In this document: one piece after another, positions 1 through 5,205 of the stretch | Position numbering within the stretch: the first letter of the stretch is position 1 | Layout of the letters: every line of letters starts with the position of its first letter | Source of the DNA: an uncultured Opitutaceae bacterium | GTDB lineage: Bacteria > Verrucomicrobiota > Verrucomicrobiae > Opitutales > Opitutaceae | Assembly: GCA_946482625.1 (NCBI GenBank) | Contig: CAMLSH010000286.1 | Coordinates: 1 to 5,471, forward strand | Length of the DNA stretch: 5,471 nt | Direction of reading: 5' to 3' | The notes under the pieces: generated by a model | Databases searched by the model: none | Told to the model about the DNA's origin: nothing | The model's input: the letters and a program-made list of their open reading frames with translations, nothing else | Made by a program: the position numbers and the translations under genes

Positions 1-849
1 AAGCGCCACCGCGATCACCATGATGTGCAGTCCGCTGATCGCGAAGAGATGCATCGTGCCGCTTTGCAAAAACTGGGTCGTCTGCCCGTCGCTGAGTTCA
101 TGTTTCTGCCCGAGCAACATCGCACGGAGCACACCGGCGAGTGCGGGCTGTTTTTCCAGCCCGCGCGAAAGAATCGCGCCGAACCGTTCCCGAGCTCGTT
201 CGCAAAATTGCGCATAGGCACCGGGCGGTTGGACGACTGCGTGGACGCGCCCACGCGTCAGGCGGAAGTTGAGTCCGGACGCGGTCAGAAATCCCTCGAA
301 CGTCGCGATCGGAGCGGAGTGCGGTAACGTTTCAAGCAGGCCGACGACCGCGATTTCGCTCGAACGCATCGGTGCTGGTTCCTCCGGTTTATTTGAGAGC
401 GAAAAATAAAGCCGCTGTCCGATGATGTCGCGCAGGTGCCGGTCCGCATCCACGATCCTGGCGAGCCCGCTGATTTTCCGGCCATCGTCTGGAGTCGGAA
501 ACGTCCGTTCGATCTGCAGGGTGAGTCTCGCCTCACGCGGCGGCAGCGAGTCCCACTCGACGAGCCGCGCGCGTCGCAATTCGTACGCGGCTAGGCCGCC
601 GAAAAAGACTGCGAGGCTCAACGCCGCCGCCCACACGTTCGTTCGCCGTGCGAAGCCCAGCGCGAGTCCGGCGCCGGCCACGGCTCCGCCCAGCAGCCAG
701 CCCATAGGCCATGCGAACGCGACGGTTTTTCCCGCCAGCACGCCTCCCATGAACGGCAGCAACAGCCACAACACCGGAGCCCGGTGGCGAAGACAGCGCA
801 CGATCACGATGAAACTGAAAGCCTTTCCGGCGCGCGAATGCACACACAT
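1..849 (-). CDS. comEC: ComEC/Rec2-family DNA internalization channel, N-terminal part (3' end outside window)
   Basis: This frame stays open from an ATG at 849 to the left edge and gives 283 residues. ComEC forms the inner-membrane channel that takes up single-stranded DNA during natural transformation. Three hydrophobic stretches open the protein (about residues 24-43, 44-67 and 72-89). They are followed by a soluble stretch (about 95-210) that fits the DUF4131/OB-fold region of ComEC. The Competence domain begins with AMLLGQKHELSDG and the hallmark GTMHLFAISGLHIM at 264-277, including His275; this motif is what identifies the family. The remaining membrane helices and any C-terminal beta-lactamase-like domain lie outside the window. 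ATG 849 is the first start after an in-frame stop, and AAGGAAAG lies about 11 bases upstream. GTG codons at residues 17 or 19 are possible later starts. The gene is divergent from rarA. Family assignment is firm; the exact start is less so. Confidence 0.9.
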   Translation of the reverse strand, partial: MCVHSRAGKAFSFIVIVRCLRHRAPVLWLLLPFMGGVLAGKTVAFAWPMGWLLGGAVAGAGLALGFARRTNVWAAALSLAVFFGGLAAYELRRARLVEWDSLPPREARLTLQIERTFPTPDDGRKISGLARIVDADRHLRDIIGQRLYFSLSNKPEEPAPMRSSEIAVVGLLETLPHSAPIATFEGFLTASGLNFRLTRGRVHAVVQPPGAYAQFCERARERFGAILSRGLEKQPALAGVLRAMLLGQKHELSDGQTTQFLQSGTMHLFAISGLHIMVIAVAL

Positions 850-889
850 ATTTCCGCACGCTTTCCTTCATTCCTGGAAATTTCTGTGC
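850..889. promoter_or_regulatory. 40-bp divergent intergenic gap between comEC and rarA
   Basis: This is the entire space between two divergent start codons. It holds the candidate ribosome binding sites for both genes: AAGGAAAG for comEC on the minus strand, and TGGAAA at 875-880 for rarA on the plus strand. There is no room for two complete promoters, so at least one promoter must lie inside the 5' coding part of the neighbouring gene. I could not identify convincing -35/-10 pairs. Confidence 0.45.
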
Positions 890-2275
890 ATGAGTGTTGC
901 CCGCAAAATGACCTCCGCCGAGCAAGCCGACTTCTTTGGTGAATCTGTTCCCTCCGCTTCGCGCGGCTCCGTGCTGCCGGCTTCGACGAAACCACCCGCG
1001 AACCAGCCGCTCGCCGCCCGGATGCGCCCACGCACCTTGCCCGAGATCGTCGGCCAGGAACATCTCACCGCGCCCGGGGCGCTCCTGCCGCGATTGATCG
1101 CGACCAATCGCTTCGGCTCGCTGGTTTTCTACGGACCGCCGGGTTGCGGGAAAACCAGTTTCGCCGAAGTCATCGCACGCGAAACCAAAAGCCGTTTCGT
1201 GCGTATCAACGCCGTCATGTCGAACGTCGCCGAGCTCCGCGAAATCCTCACGACTGCGCGCCGCTTGAGCGCCGACGGCCCGACATTGCTCTTCATCGAC
1301 GAGCTGCACCGCTTCAACAAATCGCAGCAGGATCTGCTGCTGCCCGACGTCGAGGAAGGCCACGTGCGGCTCATCGGCGCGACCACGCACAATCCGGGTT
1401 TTTATGTGAATCCGCCGCTGCTCAGCCGCAGCCACCTTTTCCGCCTCGAACCTCTCGCCACCGCCGCAGTTGCGAGCGTGTTGAAACGCGCGCTCGCCGA
1501 CAGCGAACGCGGACTTGGCCCGCGCGGTTGCACGGCCGACGATGTGGTGCTCGCCGATCTCGCCGTGCTGTGCGACGGCGATCTGCGGCGAGCGCTCAAC
1601 TCGCTCGAAGTCATCGTGCTCAGTCTGCCGGAGAAATCTGCGATAACCTCCGCGGAGTTAGAGGCGTTCGCCCGTGAGCGACGTATTCGCTACGACGCGG
1701 ACGAGGATGAGCACTACGACACGATCTCAGCCTTCATCAAAAGCTGCCGCGGTTCCGACCCCGACGCGGCGATGTACTGGCTCGCGAAGATGCTGGCCGG
1801 TGGGGAGGACCCGCGCTTCATCGCGCGACGTCTCGTGATTCTGGCGTCGGAGGATGTCGGTCTCGCCGATGCGCTCGCACTTCCGCTTGCTGTGGCCGCG
1901 CATCAAGCCTGCGAGTTTGTCGGCCTGCCGGAGGCGGAGTACGCGCTCGCGCATGCGACGCTGCACATCGCCTGCGCGCCGAAGAGCAACTCGATCACCC
2001 TCGCGCTTGCTGCCGCGAAGCACGCCGTATCCAGCCAACCAGTTCAGTCGGTGCCGTTGCCAGTCCGCGACAAAGGCGGCCAGGCGAGCAAGCGTGCGGG
2101 TCACGGCAAAGGCTATCGTTACTCGCACGACTACCCGGAAAACATCTCTGGTCAGGAGTATCTCGAAAAGCCGCTTACGCTCTACACGCCGAAGACGCTC
2201 GGTCCTGAGGCGAAGATCGCGGAACGGCTCGCACGGTGGAAGGCGCTCAAAGCGCAGATCCAAGCGAAGGGTTGA
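890..2275 (+). CDS. rarA: Replication-associated recombination protein A (RarA/MgsA), AAA+ ATPase
   Basis: This is a 461-residue ATPase of the RarA/MgsA/WRNIP1 family, cytoplasmic, which acts at stalled replication forks and gaps and forms tetramers. Walker A is GPPGCGKT at 82-89. Walker B is LLFIDELHRFNKSQQD from 133, with Asp137-Glu138. Sensor 1 lies in IGATTHNP (Asn168). The likely arginine finger is Arg180 in LLSRS. Sensor 2 is GDLRRALN at 230-237. The C-terminal RarA signatures are SEDVG (320-324), APKSN (363-367) and GYRYSHDYP (408-416). NQPLAARMRP near residues 38-47 matches the usual family N-terminus. Length is close to the E. coli protein (about 447). The frame is open much further upstream, but that part is antisense to comEC. 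ATG 890 is preceded by TGGAAA at a reasonable distance; ATG 908 is an alternative without a ribosome site. Sensor 1 carries His where the E. coli protein has Glu (TTENP). Confidence 0.96.
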   Translation: MSVARKMTSAEQADFFGESVPSASRGSVLPASTKPPANQPLAARMRPRTLPEIVGQEHLTAPGALLPRLIATNRFGSLVFYGPPGCGKTSFAEVIARETKSRFVRINAVMSNVAELREILTTARRLSADGPTLLFIDELHRFNKSQQDLLLPDVEEGHVRLIGATTHNPGFYVNPPLLSRSHLFRLEPLATAAVASVLKRALADSERGLGPRGCTADDVVLADLAVLCDGDLRRALNSLEVIVLSLPEKSAITSAELEAFARERRIRYDADEDEHYDTISAFIKSCRGSDPDAAMYWLAKMLAGGEDPRFIARRLVILASEDVGLADALALPLAVAAHQACEFVGLPEAEYALAHATLHIACAPKSNSITLALAAAKHAVSSQPVQSVPLPVRDKGGQASKRAGHGKGYRYSHDYPENISGQEYLEKPLTLYTPKTLGPEAKIAERLARWKALKAQIQAKG

Positions 2276-2416
2276 CTGTGGAGTGCGGTGCCTCGGCACC
2301 GCTTTGTCACAGCGCTTCGGCACCCTCCCTCCCCTCGGAACTGAGCGCGAGCCGAGGTTCGCTTATGAAGCGGCGTCGGGCCGCCGCAGTCCATGGCCGA
2401 GCGGGTTTTACCCCGC
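2276..2416. repeat. Non-coding spacer with four successive small hairpins, candidate dispersed element
   Basis: Besides the 2285-2302 hairpin, this spacer contains three more inverted repeats: CCTCGG (2333-2338) with CCGAGG (2352-2357); GCGGCG (2370-2375) with CGCCGC (2382-2387); and GCGGG (2401-2405) with CCCGC (2412-2416). The two strands are open in short frames here, but none has a plausible start or a recognisable product. I read it as a degenerate or folded intergenic repeat. Whether copies exist elsewhere cannot be seen from one window. Confidence 0.4.
2285..2306 (+). terminator. Hairpin 10 bp after rarA, possible weak terminator
   Basis: GCGGTGCC at 2285-2292 is exactly complementary to GGCACCGC at 2295-2302, giving a 7-8 bp GC-rich stem with a tiny loop (CTCG if the last pair opens). 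Only TTTG follows, so the T-tract is poor. It sits just after the rarA stop and could end rarA transcription, or it may be part of a dispersed repeat. The stem is certain; the function is inferred. Confidence 0.45.
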
Positions 2417-2432
2417 GTTGACAGAATGCCGC

Positions 2433-2462
2433 TTGCGAGCCGGGTGGGGCGGGGCCTAGGTT
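2433..2462 (+). promoter_or_regulatory. Candidate promoter for the small exported protein
   Basis: TTGCGA (2433-2438) and TAGGTT (2457-2462) are separated by 18 bp. They match the sigma-70 -35 and -10 boxes at 4 and 3 of 6 positions. If used, transcription would start about at the ATG (2470), giving a leaderless or near-leaderless message. A perfect TTGACA at 2418-2423 lies just upstream but has no -10-like hexamer 16-18 bp away. This is a weak match judged by eye. Confidence 0.3.
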
Positions 2463-2470
2463 CCGCCCCA
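2445..2470 (+). other. GC-rich inverted repeat ending on the start codon
   Basis: TGGGGCGG (2445-2452) is exactly complementary to CCGCCCCA (2463-2470), with a 10-base loop. The last paired base is the A of the ATG at 2470. No purine-rich ribosome site is present between the arms except AGG at 2458-2460 in the loop. If transcribed, the stem would hide the start codon; if transcription starts at the ATG, it would act only as DNA symmetry. Confidence 0.6.
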
Positions 2471-2919
2471 TGAAACTCAACGCCGCGTTGGCGAAGTCGT
2501 TGTTGATGGCCGCTTCAATCGGCATCGTCGTACCCCTTCTCGCTCAGACTGCTCCGAAAAATCCCGCCCCACCCGCGGCTCCCGCCGAAGAGGAAGCCGA
2601 GCCGCAGCTGCCGGGCTCGGTCATCGCCCGCGCCAGCGGTGGTTTCCTTTCGCTCTCGCTTGAGGGCGGACACTTCAAGCTTTCGTTCTACGACGCAAAA
2701 AAGAAGCCTATCGCGGCTGATGCGGTCCGCGCCGTCACCCGCTGGGACCCGGTTAATAAGACGGGCGATGTGCGCTCCATCTTGAACCCGACCGATGACG
2801 GCACCGCCTTGAAGGGCAACGTCATCGTGCGTCCGCCTTACGTATTCAAAGTTTACATCACCCTGATTGGCGCCGACGACAAGGCGATCGAATCCCACGT
2901 TGTGGATTTTCGCGGGTAG
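2470..2919 (+). CDS. Small exported protein of unknown function
   Basis: The product has 149 residues, and I do not recognise the family. A signal peptide is clear: basic start (MKLNAALAK), hydrophobic core at about 10-24, and likely cleavage after Ala25 (LLA|QT). There is no lipobox cysteine, so it should be free in the periplasm or secreted. A low-complexity Pro/Ala/Glu linker (about 28-48) leads to one compact domain (about 50-149) with alternating hydrophobic residues, as in a beta-rich fold. Notable points are GGFLSLSLEGGHFKLSFYD (57-75), RWDP (91-94) and the end VVDFRG. The mature domain contains no cysteine. ATG 2470 is the start that places the signal peptide correctly. The gene stands alone between a hairpin-rich spacer and a strong terminator, so it is probably transcribed as a single gene. 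It reads as a real coding region; function is unknown. Confidence 0.85.
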   Translation: MKLNAALAKSLLMAASIGIVVPLLAQTAPKNPAPPAAPAEEEAEPQLPGSVIARASGGFLSLSLEGGHFKLSFYDAKKKPIAADAVRAVTRWDPVNKTGDVRSILNPTDDGTALKGNVIVRPPYVFKVYITLIGADDKAIESHVVDFRG

Positions 2920-2950
2920 AGTTGTCTGACCTCTCCTTCCGTTATCCTTG

Positions 2951-2977
2951 GGCCCGTCTTTGCCGACGGGCCTTTTT
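2951..2977 (+). terminator. Rho-independent terminator
   Basis: GGCCCGTC (2951-2958) pairs perfectly with GACGGGCC (2965-2972) around a 6-base loop, followed directly by TTTTT (2973-2977). It lies 31 bp after the stop of the small exported protein and is the strongest terminator in the window. There is no matching A-tract on the left, so it works for plus-strand transcription only. Confidence 0.93.
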
Positions 2978-3025
2978 CGTGATTAAGCCACCGGCGACGT
3001 TTGAGGCGTGTCCGGAGTGATTTTC

Positions 3026-3110
3026 GTAGCCGCGTTGGAGCGTAGCGACAACGTGGTCTGGGCTCTCCGGCCACGAACCACGCTTTCGCCTTCGGCTCAA
3101 GCGCAGCTAC
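3026..3110. repeat. 85-bp folded intergenic element with GTAGC/GCTAC ends
   Basis: The element is bounded by GTAGC (3026-3030) and its complement GCTAC (3106-3110). Inside are two further hairpins: CCGCGTTG (3030-3037) with CAACGTGG (3049-3056), one G-U pair; and CGCTT (3081-3085) with AAGCG (3099-3103), enclosing GCC-TTC-GGC (3088-3096). The result is a branched, cloverleaf-like fold. It is non-coding and lies between the 3' ends of two convergent genes, a typical place for REP- or MITE-like dispersed repeats. Dispersal is inferred; only one copy is in view. Confidence 0.5.
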
Positions 3111-3145
3111 ACCAACCTGAGCCGCTCCGGCGCCGTGAGTCTGGC

Positions 3146-4021
3146 TCAGATCCGCTGCATGACCACGCCGACATTCAGCCACTCGGTGTAAGTCCCTTTG
3201 AATACGCCACTGGTCGGCGTGCTGTCTTGATAGTCGCGGCCGGTCGAAACTTTCACGTGGCGTTCTCCGGCGACGCAGTCGTTGGTCGGATCGAGCGGCC
3301 ACCAGAATCCCCCGGGAAGGCGGATCTCCACCCATGCGTGGCTTTCGCTGGCACCGATCAGGGCAACGTCGACTTTTTCCGCCGAAGCCAGGCGCTGGTT
3401 TTCGGTCTCGATATAGCCGGTCACGTAACGGGCCGGGATTTCCGCCGAGCGCAGCACGGCGATCATGAGCTGGGCAAAATCCTGGCAAACCCCCGTGCGT
3501 TTCTTAAGGACGGTGGACACCGGCGTGTCGATGCGGGTGGCGCCGGGGGCGTACTTGAAGTTTTCGTGGATCCACGTGTTGAGTTTTAGCAACGACGGCC
3601 CGAGGGGATCGCCGGGTTTGAAAAACTGGTTGGCGAGCTGGTTCACCTCCGTCGTCAACTCGATGGCCGGCGAGGGCATGAGAAATTCGTAGAGGTGCAG
3701 GCGCTCGCTGCGGAAAATCTGGCGCGCTTCGGAGATGCTGATCTCCAACGCGACGTTGGGCGGCGCGAAGGGGAGCGTTTCCACTTCGGATTCGCTGACG
3801 AGCACGAGCGAGCTGTGGCGGTGGACGATGGAAAACGTTTCCACCGTGTTGCCGAAGTAGTCGGTGTACGTGTGGATGTTGCAGCCGGGCGTGGTGGTGA
3901 GCCGGCGCGAGATCAGCCGCTGCTGCTCGTCGTTGATCGGAGTCAATCGCGCTTCCATGAACGACTCGGACGCCGTGCCCGCGTAGCGGTAGGAAGTGCG
4001 ATGTTCGATTCGGAAGCGCAT
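3146..4021 (-). CDS. Transglutaminase-like family protein (cysteine-protease fold)
   Basis: The product has 291 residues. The N-terminal part (about 1-85), starting MRFRIEHRTSYRYAG, matches the beta-rich bacterial transglutaminase-like N-terminal domain. The second half is a Transglut_core domain with an intact catalytic triad: Cys179 in GVCQDFAQL, His228 in SHAWVEI, and Asp244 in PLDPTND. Such enzymes are often proteases or amide-bond enzymes rather than true crosslinkers; the substrate here cannot be inferred. There is no signal peptide or membrane segment, so it should be cytoplasmic. ATG 4021 gives the typical family N-terminus; the longer frame upstream, to 4234, runs antisense into ribH and is rejected. 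GAAAGAG lies about 12 bases upstream, a distant ribosome site. In other genomes these genes often neighbour alpha-E and circularly permuted ATP-grasp genes; neither is present here. The gene converges on the small exported protein and diverges from ribH. Confidence 0.93.
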   Translation of the reverse strand: MRFRIEHRTSYRYAGTASESFMEARLTPINDEQQRLISRRLTTTPGCNIHTYTDYFGNTVETFSIVHRHSSLVLVSESEVETLPFAPPNVALEISISEARQIFRSERLHLYEFLMPSPAIELTTEVNQLANQFFKPGDPLGPSLLKLNTWIHENFKYAPGATRIDTPVSTVLKKRTGVCQDFAQLMIAVLRSAEIPARYVTGYIETENQRLASAEKVDVALIGASESHAWVEIRLPGGFWWPLDPTNDCVAGERHVKVSTGRDYQDSTPTSGVFKGTYTEWLNVGVVMQRI

Positions 4022-4145
4022 GAAACGAGCGAACTCTTTCGGTGGCGTCACGAGGCGCAAGCTTTTGGCTGGGCGATTTCTCCCCGGGGAATTTGAGTTG
4101 CCCCGTGCTGTTGCGAGCCGCAGACACATCGGTTCCTTCTTTGCC
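4022..4145. promoter_or_regulatory. Divergent intergenic region between the transglutaminase gene and ribH
   Basis: These 124 bp should carry the promoters for both divergent genes. A perfect 10-bp palindrome, TCCCCGGGGA, lies at 4081-4090 and is flanked by T/A-rich ATTTC and ATTTG, so an operator is possible. I saw no convincing -35/-10 pair. I also saw no FMN-riboswitch-like conserved leader, and the space is tight for one, so ribH is probably not flavin-controlled here. No Shine-Dalgarno sequence precedes the ribH ATG. Confidence 0.4.
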
Positions 4146-4619
4146 ATGAGTCTCGACGCGCCCACGCAACTGTCCATCGACGGCACCGCCTTTAAGGTCG
4201 GTATCGCTGCCGCCCGGTTTAATGCGCGGCTCACTGACGCGTTGCTCGATCAAGTCGTTGCCCAGTTACTGGCGGCGGGCGTTAAGAAGAAAAATCTTCA
4301 TGTGGTCCGCGTGCCCGGCTCGAACGAACTGCCGAGCGCCGCGCAACTGCTGGCCGCGCGCCATAAGCTCGATGTCATCGTCGCGCTCGGCGTGTTGATC
4401 CGTGGCGGCACGATCCATTACGAACTCATCGCCGAGTCGGCGACCAGCGGACTGCAGCGCGTTGCGCTCGATGCGAAGATCCCCGTGATCAACGGCGTGG
4501 TCGTGGCCGAGAACCTGAAGCAGGCCGAGGAGCGCTGCCTCGGGAAAATCAATCGCGGAGGCGAGTTCGCCAGCTCCGCCCTCGAGATGGCTGCCTTGAA
4601 AAGAACCCTTTCCCAATGA
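4146..4619 (+). CDS. ribH: 6,7-dimethyl-8-ribityllumazine synthase (riboflavin synthesis)
   Basis: RibH condenses 5-amino-6-ribitylamino-uracil with 3,4-dihydroxy-2-butanone 4-phosphate to give the lumazine precursor of riboflavin. The product has 157 residues, normal for the family (about 150-160). Landmarks are AARFN at 22-26 (aromatic Phe25 stacks on the substrate ring), VPGSNELP at 56-63 (Glu61), VALGVLIRGGTIHYE with the catalytic His91, and the C-terminal ERC...NRGGEFASSALEM block. The last has Arg where many homologues have Lys in NKG, a conservative change. The frame is open upstream to 3996, but that part overlaps the divergent gene and has no family similarity; ATG 4146 fits the usual N-terminus. 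The ribosome site is very poor. The stop overlaps the nusB start, so the two genes are co-transcribed and probably translationally coupled. Confidence 0.96.
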   Translation: MSLDAPTQLSIDGTAFKVGIAAARFNARLTDALLDQVVAQLLAAGVKKKNLHVVRVPGSNELPSAAQLLAARHKLDVIVALGVLIRGGTIHYELIAESATSGLQRVALDAKIPVINGVVVAENLKQAEERCLGKINRGGEFASSALEMAALKRTLSQ

Positions 4620-5068
4620 GCAAAGCCCTGTTTGCCCAACGCCGCGACGGTCGTGTCGCCGCACTTCAATATCTGTACGCTTGGAGCCTGAACGCTCCGG
4701 CCAACCTCTTGGAGGATCTGCGTTACTTTTTCGAACAGCAGGAGAAGCCGCGTGAACACTACGCCTTTGGCGAAGAGGTGATCCACGGCGTGATCGACAA
4801 CATCGTCGACCTCGACACGCGCATCAAAGGCCTCGCGCATAACTGGGACTTCGACCGCATCGCGCGCATCGACCTCGCGATCCTGCGCATCGCGATGTTC
4901 GAGATGGTCTATCGCAAAGACATCCCGCCGGTCGTCTCGATCAACGAAGCGATCGACCTCTCGAAGCAATTTTCCAACGCCGATGCAAAGCGCTTCATCA
5001 ACGGCATCCTGGACCGTCTGAAAGACCAGCTCGGCCGCGACTCGCGCAAAGCCACCACGAGCGACTAG
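4616..5068 (+). CDS. nusB: Transcription antitermination factor NusB
   Basis: NusB binds boxA RNA together with NusE (ribosomal protein S10) and keeps RNA polymerase processive through rRNA operons. The product has 150 residues and is all-helical in the family. Diagnostic blocks are RRDGRVAALQYLY at 9-21, the central NWDFDRIARIDLAILRIAMFEM, DIPPVVSINEAIDLSKQF with INEA at 109-112, and FINGILDRL at 127-135. The ATG overlaps the ribH stop as ATGA, a sign of translational coupling. ribH-nusB pairing is common in bacteria. The C-terminal tail (about 137-150) is charged and ends in TTSD, encoded inside a perfect palindrome. Confidence 0.97.
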   Translation: MSKALFAQRRDGRVAALQYLYAWSLNAPANLLEDLRYFFEQQEKPREHYAFGEEVIHGVIDNIVDLDTRIKGLAHNWDFDRIARIDLAILRIAMFEMVYRKDIPPVVSINEAIDLSKQFSNADAKRFINGILDRLKDQLGRDSRKATTSD

Positions 5069-5078
5069 TCGCTCGTGG
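5055..5078 (+). repeat. Perfect 24-bp palindrome across the nusB stop codon
   Basis: The arm CCACGAGCGACT (5055-5066) is followed at once by its exact complement (5067-5078). The TAG stop (5066-5068) lies at the centre. In RNA it would form a 10-bp stem with a CTAG loop. There is no T-tract afterwards (GGAATGACC follows), so it is not a classic Rho-independent terminator. It may protect the 3' end of the ribH-nusB message, act as a processing site, or weaken read-through into ftsY. Confidence 0.85.
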
Positions 5079-5080
5079 AA

Positions 5081-5196
5081 TGACCAGTGACCAATGTCCA
5101 GTGAGGGTCATGCGGAAGTCTTGGAGCTTGGTTTGCAGGCCGCGCTGCTTTTTCTGATTGGTTTCCATTGGTCATTGGTCACTCGGTCATTGGTCA
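5081..5196. repeat. Heptad repeats (GGTCATT type) in inverted arrangement before ftsY
   Basis: On the right, ATTGGTC occurs at 5167-5173, 5174-5180 and 5189-5195, with an 8-base variant ACTCGGTC at 5181-5188. On the left, the complementary form appears as GACCAGT (5082-5088) and GACCAAT (5089-5095), then a degenerate unit to 5102. The left arm, TGACCAGTGACCAATG (5081-5096), matches the complement of 5173-5189 with a single extra base. Between the arms (5105-5165) I see no gene. The pattern recalls heptameric short tandem repeats known from other bacterial genomes. Confidence 0.75.
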
Positions 5197-5205
5197 TTTC
5201 CCCTC

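Noticed and set aside
422..889. Long upstream extension of the rarA reading frame (ATG at 422)
   Set aside because: It is antisense to comEC, whose frame here has clear family motifs, and the translated extension is low-complexity Arg/Ser/Pro/Ala sequence unlike any RarA N-terminus.
533..1435. 300-codon minus-strand open frame across the comEC-rarA boundary
   Set aside because: It is a shadow frame of rarA and comEC, Arg-rich with no recognisable domain, and is explained by high GC content.
2418..2423. Perfect TTGACA -35 box
   Set aside because: There is no -10-like hexamer at 16-18 bp spacing; the following bases are G-rich.
3996..4145. Upstream extension of the ribH frame
   Set aside because: It overlaps the 5' end of the divergent transglutaminase gene and the spacer, and lumazine synthases begin near 4146.
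4022..4145. FMN riboswitch before ribH
   Set aside because: I could not find the conserved RFN-element helices, and the 124-bp divergent space must also hold promoters.
4022..4234. Upstream extension of the transglutaminase frame
   Set aside because: It overlaps ribH antisense; the recognised family N-terminus MRFRIEHR begins at 4021.
5135..5153. Possible weak terminator GCAG...CTGC followed by TTTTT between nusB and ftsY
   Set aside because: The stem has only 4 bp with a 6-base loop, too weak to call.
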